A program made the translations under genes and the position numbers. This document shows positions 7,586-14,114 of a stretch of 15,612 nucleotides of DNA, one piece after another; the stretch's first letter is position 1, and each line of letters starts with the position of its first letter. Source of the DNA: Deltaproteobacteria bacterium (GTDB lineage Bacteria > Bdellovibrionota_F > JAHFAK01); contig JAHFAK010000027.1 of the NCBI GenBank assembly GCA_023250585.1, positions 4,729-20,340 on the forward strand, given 5' to 3'. The notes under the pieces were generated by a model, which was not told the origin of the DNA, did no database searches, and worked only from the letters and a program-made list of their open reading frames with translations.

Positions 7586-8671
7586 ATGACGTTAATACAT
7601 TTTCTCAAAGAAAAGCTTATCAATGAATGTGAAGGCGATACAAATGCCTTTGCAAAACTTGTTGCACGAGATAAACATCTTGTCTTGACAAAGCTCGAAG
7701 GTGACGCTTCGACGCGATCTTATTTTCGTTTTAACGATTCGAGTAATTCTATTATTATTATGAAACTTAATCTTTCTTCGAAATTAGCTGAGGAAGGATT
7801 TACGACGCAATCGAATTCATCTACACAAAAAAAACTTCCGTTTATCGATGTGTATGATTATTTGTCGCAATTTCCTATTTCAATTCCACAGATCCTTGAG
7901 TATTCTCCTGGAGCTGGCATTCTCCTTCTTGAAGATGTGGGAGATGAACTTTTACAGTATTATATTCACAATAAAGATGCCAAAGAAATTGAACACGTAT
8001 ACAAAAAAGCTCTCGATAGTTTGCTTATCTTTCAAAATACGACCGGGAAAAATAAAAAAGATTGTGTTGCTTTTACACGATCCTTTGATGTTGAACTTTT
8101 TAATTGGGAATTCAATCATTTTATTGAATATGCGCTTCGACAAGCATCTGAATATGCAAGCCACGAAAAAATAGAGATGCCTCAAGAAGATCTTAAGAAG
8201 CTTCGGGAAATTTTCGATCATATATCAAAAACACTGGCGAGTGATGAGCACGTTTTTGTTCACCGGGATTATCACTCACGAAATATTCTCGTTCATAATG
8301 AAAAACTTTATATTATTGATTTTCAAGATGCGCTTATGGGTCCAGTTCATTATGATTTAGCTTCGTTATTGCGAGATGCATATATCCATCTCGATGAAAA
8401 TACTACTGCTCATCTTTTGAATTATTTTATTGAAAAAAAGGGTATTGCCAATAGGCAAGAATTTTTGAAGCATTTTGATTTTATGGTAGTGCAAAGAAAT
8501 TTAAAAGCAATTGGACGTTTTTATTTTATTGATCGAGTAAAGAAGAATCCAAAATTTTTGCAGTATATTCCAAATCTCGTTGAAAATATAACAGTGATAC
8601 TCAAACGATATAAAGAATTACATTTCATTGATACATTGTTTACTCGTTATTATGAGGATTATTTAAAATAG
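7586..8671 (+). CDS. amgK: Phosphotransferase, probable MurNAc/GlcNAc anomeric kinase (AmgK-like)
   Basis: A 361-residue protein of the aminoglycoside-phosphotransferase/choline-kinase fold. GDASTRSYFRF (about 39-49) is the nucleotide-binding loop, HRDYHSRN (226-233) carries the catalytic Asp228, and IDFQDALMGPVHYDL (244-258) is the metal-binding DFQD segment. LLRDAY (261-266) and a C-terminal QRNLKAIGRF (303-312) follow. DFQDA-x-x-GPV-x-YDL together with LLRDAY is typical of AmgK, which phosphorylates MurNAc (and GlcNAc) at C1 in a cell-wall recycling route that bypasses MurA. The partner is the next gene: its GTG overlaps this stop by one base (TAGTG), the expected amgK-murU coupling. Length is slightly above the ~340 residues usual for AmgK. 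Substrate is inferred from motif and neighbour; another sugar kinase remains possible. Confidence 0.85.
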   Translation: MTLIHFLKEKLINECEGDTNAFAKLVARDKHLVLTKLEGDASTRSYFRFNDSSNSIIIMKLNLSSKLAEEGFTTQSNSSTQKKLPFIDVYDYLSQFPISIPQILEYSPGAGILLLEDVGDELLQYYIHNKDAKEIEHVYKKALDSLLIFQNTTGKNKKDCVAFTRSFDVELFNWEFNHFIEYALRQASEYASHEKIEMPQEDLKKLREIFDHISKTLASDEHVFVHRDYHSRNILVHNEKLYIIDFQDALMGPVHYDLASLLRDAYIHLDENTTAHLLNYFIEKKGIANRQEFLKHFDFMVVQRNLKAIGRFYFIDRVKKNPKFLQYIPNLVENITVILKRYKELHFIDTLFTRYYEDYLK

Positions 8672-9657
8672 TGAAAGCAATGATTCTAGCCGCCGGTTTT
8701 GGAACTCGGCTCAAACCGATAACTGATTATATCCCAAAACCTTTGGTTCCCATCCTCAATAAGCCGCTTATTGAATATACGATTGATCTTCTTGCACGAC
8801 ATAAAATAACTGATATTTATATTAACCTTCATTATTTAATGGATAGCCTCGCGACTTATCTTGGGGATGGCAAAAAATATGGAGTCAAAATTACTTATTC
8901 CAAGGAAAAAGAAATTTTAGGAACCGGCGGTGGGATAAAAAAATGTGAAAAGTTTTTAAAAGATGGGCCATTTCTTGTAATCAATAGCGACATCCTTCTT
9001 GATATAGATTTATTTGATCTTATCCAAAAACATGAAGAAAGCGGAGCGCTTGCTACAATGGTTTTACGCAAACATCCTGAAAGTAAAAAATATGGTGAAT
9101 TTAGTGTGGATGAAAATGGATTGATTGTGAATTTTTTGGGAAAAGGAGAAAATATTTCTAACCATTATATGTTCACGGGTGTTCATTTACTCGAACCTGA
9201 AGTTTTTAATTACCTTGAAACATCACGTTTTTCATCAATTATTGATTCATTTTATCGTAAAGCCTTTGATGATGGAAAAGCTCTTTTGGGATATATTATG
9301 GAAGGGTACTGGAGTGATGTTGGGACGTTAGATAATTATTTACAAACATCGCTCGAGGTTTTGAGATCAAAATACGAAATAGATAAAGATTATGCAGCAT
9401 TTTCGCTTAATGAAACCGTCTATATCGGAGAAAATGTAAAGATTAAACCTCCCGTATATTTTGGATCACATATTAAGCTTTTGACTGATTCTATTATTGG
9501 GCCCGATGTAATCCTTGGCAATAATACGGTCATTTATAGCCCAGAAGGAATTGAAGAAAGTATTATTCTCAATGAAACTGAATATAGAGCAAATAGTGCC
9601 GAAAAAAATATCATTGCATGTAGAGAAAGCATAGAAAAGCTGACGATAGTTTCCTAA
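8671..9657 (+). CDS. murU: Sugar-1-phosphate nucleotidyltransferase, probable MurU-like with C-terminal left-handed beta-helix
   Basis: A 328-residue protein from GTG 8671 (MKAMILAAGFGTRL), overlapping the kinase stop by one base. LAAGFGTRLKPIT (6-18) with PKPLVPI (22-28) is the nucleotide-binding signature, GTGGGI (85-90) contacts the nucleobase in relatives, and NSD (105-107) supplies the metal-binding Asp. GYWSDVGTLDNYL (212-224) ends the catalytic domain. MurU turns MurNAc-1-phosphate plus UTP into UDP-MurNAc, completing the AmgK route. Pseudomonas MurU is only about 220 residues; this protein adds about 100, including YIGENVKI and SIIGPDVILGNNTVI, hexapeptide-type repeats of a left-handed beta-helix as in GlmU or mannose-1-P guanylyltransferases. 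A different NDP-sugar product is therefore possible; linkage to the AmgK-like kinase is the main support for murU. Confidence 0.8.
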   Translation: MKAMILAAGFGTRLKPITDYIPKPLVPILNKPLIEYTIDLLARHKITDIYINLHYLMDSLATYLGDGKKYGVKITYSKEKEILGTGGGIKKCEKFLKDGPFLVINSDILLDIDLFDLIQKHEESGALATMVLRKHPESKKYGEFSVDENGLIVNFLGKGENISNHYMFTGVHLLEPEVFNYLETSRFSSIIDSFYRKAFDDGKALLGYIMEGYWSDVGTLDNYLQTSLEVLRSKYEIDKDYAAFSLNETVYIGENVKIKPPVYFGSHIKLLTDSIIGPDVILGNNTVIYSPEGIEESIILNETEYRANSAEKNIIACRESIEKLTIVS

Positions 9658-9697
9658 AGAAATACAATTCCTTCTGTGTCTATCTTGCCGCACTTTT

Positions 9698-9705
9698 GAT
9701 ATAAT
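9698..9705 (+). promoter_or_regulatory. Possible extended -10 promoter upstream of the envelope gene cluster
   Basis: TGATATAAT is a perfect extended -10 (TGn plus TATAAT), 41 nt after the murU-like stop. The -35 region at 17 bp (TGTCTA) is poor. If used, it would give a leader of about 190 nt before the barrel gene at 9905; I could not recognise a structured RNA in it. Confidence 0.35.
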
Positions 9706-9784
9706 AGTTAGTCGTTCTGTCCCATCTCTGAAAGCTAATCCTTAAAAAGTGTTGTAATATCAATAAATTAAGAAAAATAAAAAT

Positions 9785-9801
9785 TTGGCATGAATTCTGC
9801 A
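9785..9801 (+). promoter_or_regulatory. Sigma-54-like (-24/-12) promoter upstream of the envelope gene cluster
   Basis: The sequence TTGGCATGAATTCTGCA fits the TGGCACG-N4-TTGCW consensus with two mismatches. It keeps the invariant GG (9787-9788) and GC (9799-9800) exactly 10 bp apart. The start site would fall about 12 nt downstream of the GC, near 9812, leaving a leader of about 90 nt to the ATG at 9905. Sigma-54 control would imply an enhancer-binding activator, for which no gene is seen here. Confidence 0.45.
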
Positions 9802-9833
9802 TAATTTTTAAGATGAGAAGCACTAAAAAGAAC

Positions 9834-9898
9834 TTGAACTTAAAGCGACATTTTTTGTATATGACTCTAGTGTGACTTAGCGAACAATAGGCAAGGAG
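9834..9898 (+). promoter_or_regulatory. Alternative sigma-70 promoter and Shine-Dalgarno of the first barrel gene
   Basis: TTGAAC (9834-9839), 18 bp, then TATATG (9858-9863) is a weaker alternative promoter. AAGGAG at 9893-9898 is a strong Shine-Dalgarno 6 nt before ATG 9905. The ribosome binding site is secure; the promoter is only a candidate. Confidence 0.4.
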
Positions 9899-9904
9899 AA
9901 TGCA

Positions 9905-11032
9905 ATGAGCATAAAGGCAAAAAAAATTCAAATCGCAGCAACATGTGCTCTCTTTTATATATTCAGCATATCAGCTTTCTCTCAAGAAGATCCGCAATCC
10001 CCGTTGACTATTAAACCAAAGTTAGATCTTGGATTTGAATATAATAAAGATTATTCTTCATCTATTAATCCTGGAATTTCGTTAGTAGCAGAATTTAAAA
10101 GTGGTACCAATAAAAAAATTGGTTTTGAAATTTCATATAATTTTACCTTAAAAGAATATCTTACTGAGGATAATGTAATTGCTGAAAACAACATAGAATC
10201 CACAACTCAAATTCGAGATTATAAACATGTTATTGCCCTCACTACAAAAAGTGATATTACTTCAAAGATAAATCTTGAACTCAAGGGCGATGTCACATTT
10301 TATCGTGTTAATACGTATGAACAAACAGGTGCTGATTCTGATACATTTACTCTTGGACCAAAGTCTTCATTTACCGGTATTCAATATACTACCTTGAGTG
10401 TCGGATATACCTATACGGGAGCAAATAGTACTCATAAATCAAATACATTAACCACCGATGAGTATGCTTTTGATACTGAAAGTCAGCGTGAACTGAGAGG
10501 CAGTATCCTCGTATATCCATATTCTGACTATACAGAGTTTGGCACCGATGGAGGATCAGATTCATTTTTTGTTGGACTCGATGGAACCGTATTTGATTCA
10601 GGGGAAGAAGTCCCAACATTTAAGCAGACTCATGATATTGGTCTCTCGGGTAAAGTTGATACAAAAATGCCGTATGTCCCCAGTGGTACGCTTGGATACA
10701 ATTTTATTCCTGCTGTCGATTCAAATAATGATAAAGATGACGGCTTTGGACATGTTTTTAAGATAGGTGTAAAACAACCTCTATGGCCAAAAGCTTCATT
10801 AGGATTAGATTATAAATTAGGTATTAATGGTTATAATAATCAAACAGATACGAGCGGAGAATACATTAAGTTTTCATATCCTAACACGATAACTACTTCT
10901 TTATCACAAGATATTGTAACTTGGTTAAATGCTAAAGCTGGCTATGAATACAAGTATACAGCAAGTAATAATGCAGAAGATGATGGAAAAAAAAGCTATA
11001 AAGTTACTCTTGGATTATCGGCATTTTTTTAA
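9905..11032 (+). CDS. Outer-membrane beta-barrel protein, unknown family
   Basis: A 375-residue protein with a signal peptide (basic residues 4-7, hydrophobic 9-24, SAFS with likely cleavage after Ser26). The mature part is made of alternating hydrophobic/polar stretches rich in Tyr, Thr, Gly, Asn and Asp (for example LDLGFEYNKDYSS, VGYTYTGANS, LGLDYKLGINGYN) and ends in Phe-Phe, the C-terminal aromatic used by the BAM machinery for outer-membrane barrels. There is no cysteine after the signal peptide, as usual for barrels. The strand-like repeats suggest roughly 14-16 transmembrane strands, which I did not model. It is the first gene of a same-strand run with the Cys-rich lipoprotein (14 bp gap), the multihaem cytochrome and a second barrel. 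It has a strong Shine-Dalgarno and a sigma-54-like element upstream. It may be a channel or a structural partner of the cytochrome; I do not recognise a named family. Confidence 0.8.
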   Translation: MSIKAKKIQIAATCALFYIFSISAFSQEDPQSPLTIKPKLDLGFEYNKDYSSSINPGISLVAEFKSGTNKKIGFEISYNFTLKEYLTEDNVIAENNIESTTQIRDYKHVIALTTKSDITSKINLELKGDVTFYRVNTYEQTGADSDTFTLGPKSSFTGIQYTTLSVGYTYTGANSTHKSNTLTTDEYAFDTESQRELRGSILVYPYSDYTEFGTDGGSDSFFVGLDGTVFDSGEEVPTFKQTHDIGLSGKVDTKMPYVPSGTLGYNFIPAVDSNNDKDDGFGHVFKIGVKQPLWPKASLGLDYKLGINGYNNQTDTSGEYIKFSYPNTITTSLSQDIVTWLNAKAGYEYKYTASNNAEDDGKKSYKVTLGLSAFF

Positions 11033-11046
11033 TACGTGAGGTATAG

Positions 11047-12048
11047 ATGAAAAGAAATAAAATAATATTGAGTATTTTATTCCTCTTAGTGGTGATTATT
11101 TCTTTTGGTATTTCTGCATGTAAAGGATATCGTACTCAAAAACCGGGGGGTAAAGATCGAACTCAAAAGTTTTCCTTTTCAGAGAAAGGAGCAGAAGTTC
11201 CTGAGGAATCTTCCTCATCGGCATTTTCTGAAGTAGATGCAATCAGTGGAAACTTTGAAGTTAGAGAATTTGCTTCATGTACTTCTGCGAGTAATCCTGC
11301 TGATTGTGAATACAAAGCCTATGTTCGTTTTTCTACTTTTAAAGAGCCGATTAAGTTTAATCCTCTTTTCTTGGGAGTCTTTGAAAAACAAAAAGTTGCC
11401 ACCAACGATCATGGTCCCACTATACTTTATGGTCCATATATACCTGGAGTTGAAGGTAAAGCATATTCAAAGCAACTCATGGATGATGTCAAAAGTCAAT
11501 CAAAAGGAATGTATGTGCCTGGACGAAAGGATGGTTTAGGTAAAGGTATTAACCTCTATGATCCTCAGAAATCTCTTGCGAAAATTGAGTATGATCCTAA
11601 TAGTACAAATCAAAGAAATTTTATATTCAATATGAATGGTGTTCTTGTATATGCCCAAGCTAATATGCCTTCGATTTCTGCACCAATGGGAGAATCATTT
11701 ATTGCGGGCAAAGTTTTGAAAGCAGAGCAGGATAAAGAATTAAAGCTTACGTGGACTGGGAATCCTGAAGGAGGAATAGTACGCGGTGTTTGTGAATGTA
11801 GCGTAAAGAAAGTTCCCTATATTCTTGAAATCAATGCATTCGATGATGGAGAACTCGTTTTACCCCCTAAGCAGGAAGATGGAAAAGATGGAGCAATAAA
11901 TTTCTTGCCCGAATGTACTGCAGAATGCCAGCTTTGTCGAATTGCACCTCAAACCGTGACAACAAGTGACGGCAAAATGAAAATTAATGGTTTTGGTAAG
12001 AAATGTTCGGAATTTGTTGTTACAAAGACTAAACCAAAAAAGACGTGA
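11047..12048 (+). CDS. Cys-rich lipoprotein, unknown function
   Basis: A 333-residue protein. Lys/Arg-rich MKRNK, a hydrophobic stretch (6-23) and the lipobox I-S-A-C put the lipidated Cys at 25. A polar, Ser/Lys/Glu-rich spacer follows (about 26-66). The body holds eight further cysteines at 78, 87, 249, 251, 290, 294, 297 and 320, grouped as C-E-C and CTAECQLC, with no CXXCH haem motif. In the periplasm or on the outer membrane these could form four disulfides, or the C-x3-C-x2-C cluster could bind a metal; neither can be decided here. GTGAGG (11036-11041) is a modest Shine-Dalgarno, 5 nt before the ATG. The gap from the barrel gene is 14 bp, so the two are almost certainly co-transcribed. 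It may be an accessory or surface component of the neighbouring barrel/cytochrome assembly. No family recognised. Confidence 0.75.
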   Translation: MKRNKIILSILFLLVVIISFGISACKGYRTQKPGGKDRTQKFSFSEKGAEVPEESSSSAFSEVDAISGNFEVREFASCTSASNPADCEYKAYVRFSTFKEPIKFNPLFLGVFEKQKVATNDHGPTILYGPYIPGVEGKAYSKQLMDDVKSQSKGMYVPGRKDGLGKGINLYDPQKSLAKIEYDPNSTNQRNFIFNMNGVLVYAQANMPSISAPMGESFIAGKVLKAEQDKELKLTWTGNPEGGIVRGVCECSVKKVPYILEINAFDDGELVLPPKQEDGKDGAINFLPECTAECQLCRIAPQTVTTSDGKMKINGFGKKCSEFVVTKTKPKKT

Positions 12049-12063
12049 CTTCATTATAATCTT

Positions 12064-12092
12064 TTGATTTTTAGCTTTTTCATAAGTAAGAT
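12064..12092 (+). promoter_or_regulatory. Possible internal promoter for the multihaem cytochrome, near-leaderless
   Basis: TTGATT (12064-12069), a 17-bp spacer, then TAAGAT (12087-12092). The ATG at 12102 follows after 9 nt without a Shine-Dalgarno. A weak 6-bp hairpin (AAGTAA 12084-12089 with TTACTT 12093-12098) overlaps the -10. The gene may still be read from upstream, because no terminator is visible in the 53-bp gap. Confidence 0.4.
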
Positions 12093-12101
12093 TTACTTCT
12101 A

Positions 12102-14114
12102 ATGAAAAGGCTAGTTCTCTTTCTAATCTTGAGTATAGTAATTGTTTCTGACAAAGGATTTGCTATCAACTTTGATCCTGGTAAACTCCTTTCCCCTGGA
12201 GATCTCTCGTCTGCCCATTCCCGCTATGAAGGCATAAAGAATTGTTTTAAATGTCACGCCATCGATCAAGGACTTGTTGATACAAACTGCCTCAAATGTC
12301 ATACGGAAATTCAAAAGCGCATTACCGATAAAAAAGGTTTCCATGGAAAGATTGTTCAACAGCAATGCTTCAAATGTCATACTGAACATAAAGGGCTTGA
12401 GTTTTATATTATGCCTATTAAAGAAAAGTTTGATCACAAAAAGCTGGATTTTGATTTGCCAGGAGTGCATGAAAAACTCAGTTGTAATCGTTGTCATTTT
12501 CAAAATAGAACCGATGTCGAAACAGGACAAAAGACAAATAGCTTTACCTATCTCGATTATACTTCGCATGAATGCTTGAGCTGTCATGCAGATTATCACG
12601 AGCCAAAAGCAGAAGTAGATAACAAATGGGCTTCGTGCGAGAAGTGTCATACCTTCAGTAACTTTCGTGATTTAAAAAAGAATCCGCAATTCGACCATGA
12701 TAAAGATACTGCTTTTAAACTTGAGGGTGCGCACAAGGACGTTACATGTTTTAAATGTCATGATAATGGCAGATGGAAACCTATTGCTTCTAATAGTTGT
12801 TTAACCTGTCACGCTGATGTTCATCGCAAAGCTTTTGGAGATGATTGTCTTAAGTGTCATACGCAAGATAGCTTTAAAGTAAAAGTTTTTGATCATAATA
12901 AAACTCAATTTAAACTCGAGGGTGCGCATACAAAAGTCAGTTGTGAATCATGTCATGGCGATAAATCATTAACCAAAAAAATTGAGAAATTTCAGAGTTG
13001 TCGTGATTGTCATGCAGACCCTCATCGTGGCCAATTTGGTGACCGTGATTGTATTCAATGTCATTCAGCAAAAACATTTACGAAAGGCACATTTGACCAT
13101 AACACCACTAATTTTGAATTAATTGGAGCGCATAATACAACATGTGAACGATGCCATAAAAGTGATAACTATCAATTGCAGTATAAGCAATGTATAGATT
13201 GTCATCGCGAAATTCATCAACGTGGATTTCGTAAGAATAAAGAATATGCGCAGAGCTGCGATCGCTGTCATTCTCAATACGATTGGCGAGATCTCTCATT
13301 TGATCATGATAAAGATACCGATTTTAAACTCGAGGGATCACATAAATATTTGAGTTGCGATGAATGCCATAAAGCAAATGAATATATCGATGATCGCCGT
13401 AAATGTATTGATTGTCATAAAGATCCGCACGGCGGACAATTTAAAGATAAGAGTTGCAATGAATGTCATAATGTAACTAAATTTCCTGATTTTAAATTTG
13501 ATCATGCCGTCAATACTCGTTTTGTTCTTAAAGGAGAACACGTATGGCTTAGATGTGAACGATGCCATAAAGTCGAGGAAAAATATCGCATGGAACGGCT
13601 TAATTGCCAAGAATGTCACAAAGATATCCATAAAGGAAATTATGGTTCTCGATGTTCGAAGTGTCATAATGAATCAGGTTGGAAGGGTGTGACATTTGAA
13701 CATAATTTTGGCGAATACACACTGGCCGGCGATCATATGAAGCTTGATTGCGTTGAATGCCATAAAGCTGGTGCATTGCTTGCCGGTGAAGGATATGAAT
13801 GTATCAGTTGCCATAAAGATCCTCACTTTAATTCTTTTGGTGCATTTTGTGGCAAGTGCCATAATCAACGCGATTGGATGCCAACAAACTTTACTCATAA
13901 TCGGACAGGCTTTCCATTATCAGGAGCACATAAGTTTACTTCATGTGAATCATGTCATCGTAATAGGATTTATATGGGTTTGCCTAATAACTGTATCTTC
14001 TGCCATCGAGCTGATTTTGCAGGATCAATTGAACATAAAACTGATTTTGTTGGGAAAGAGCGCTGTGAACTCTGTCATTTTACAACCAATTGGTATCCGG
14101 TACGACGACGATGA
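12102..14114 (+). CDS. 27-haem c-type cytochrome of nine triheme modules
   Basis: A 670-residue exported protein with a signal peptide (MKRLVLFLIL..., likely cleavage after Ala21) and no lipobox. It has 27 CXXCH motifs, starting at residues 48, 63, 89, 128, 158, 179, 216, 233, 249, 281, 300, 317, 348, 364, 386, 419, 435, 452, 485, 502, 518, 550, 567, 583, 615, 631 and 655, and no other Cys. They fall into nine sets of three. Sets 2-9 each begin with a (F)DH-type segment and a G-x-H, then CXXCH, CXXCH with a D/E-x-H-like His, and CXXCH, as in triheme c7/c3-family cytochromes. Every set has at least three non-motif His, enough for bis-His ligation of all haems. It would be a periplasmic or outer-membrane electron wire. 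Its stop overlaps the next barrel gene by ATGA, as in porin-cytochrome conduits. Electron partners and direction are unknown; haems are attached by the Ccm/Ccs machinery elsewhere. Confidence 0.95.
   Translation: MKRLVLFLILSIVIVSDKGFAINFDPGKLLSPGDLSSAHSRYEGIKNCFKCHAIDQGLVDTNCLKCHTEIQKRITDKKGFHGKIVQQQCFKCHTEHKGLEFYIMPIKEKFDHKKLDFDLPGVHEKLSCNRCHFQNRTDVETGQKTNSFTYLDYTSHECLSCHADYHEPKAEVDNKWASCEKCHTFSNFRDLKKNPQFDHDKDTAFKLEGAHKDVTCFKCHDNGRWKPIASNSCLTCHADVHRKAFGDDCLKCHTQDSFKVKVFDHNKTQFKLEGAHTKVSCESCHGDKSLTKKIEKFQSCRDCHADPHRGQFGDRDCIQCHSAKTFTKGTFDHNTTNFELIGAHNTTCERCHKSDNYQLQYKQCIDCHREIHQRGFRKNKEYAQSCDRCHSQYDWRDLSFDHDKDTDFKLEGSHKYLSCDECHKANEYIDDRRKCIDCHKDPHGGQFKDKSCNECHNVTKFPDFKFDHAVNTRFVLKGEHVWLRCERCHKVEEKYRMERLNCQECHKDIHKGNYGSRCSKCHNESGWKGVTFEHNFGEYTLAGDHMKLDCVECHKAGALLAGEGYECISCHKDPHFNSFGAFCGKCHNQRDWMPTNFTHNRTGFPLSGAHKFTSCESCHRNRIYMGLPNNCIFCHRADFAGSIEHKTDFVGKERCELCHFTTNWYPVRRR
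12429..14111 (+). repeat. Eight tandem ~66-residue triheme modules inside the cytochrome gene
   Basis: Module starts (the F of FDH or its variants) lie at residues 110, 197, 263, 331, 400, 466, 532 and 597. Spacings are 87, then 66, 68, 69, 66, 66 and 65 residues, with a 74-residue last unit. Similarity is still visible in the DNA: 12690-12734 and 13299-13343 match at 36 of 45 bases, and 12888-12929 shares the AATTTAAACTCGAGGGTGCGCAT-type core in part. The array fits growth by tandem duplication. It is protein-coding, not a CRISPR or satellite array. Confidence 0.85.

Noticed and set aside
9706-9904. Possible riboswitch or structured leader before the barrel gene
   Set aside because: A TTAG/CTAA pairing around 9707-9755 is too short, and I recognise no known riboswitch core. 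The region is adequately described by promoter-like elements.
9680-9931. 83-codon minus-strand open frame upstream of the first barrel gene
   Set aside because: It overlaps the promoter region and the barrel signal peptide, has erratic composition with no family resemblance, and lies against the local direction of transcription.
12123-12650. 175-codon minus-strand open frame inside the cytochrome gene (and similar ones at 13338-13667, 13674-13898)
   Set aside because: These are antisense shadows of the CXXCH-rich frame, where the repeated TGTCAT codons avoid stops in other frames. The sense frame has a signal peptide and 27 haem motifs.
12429-14111. Regularly spaced repeats that might be mistaken for a CRISPR-like array
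   Set aside because: The period (about 198 bp) is in-frame and variable, the units code for triheme modules, and neither repeats nor spacers have CRISPR size.
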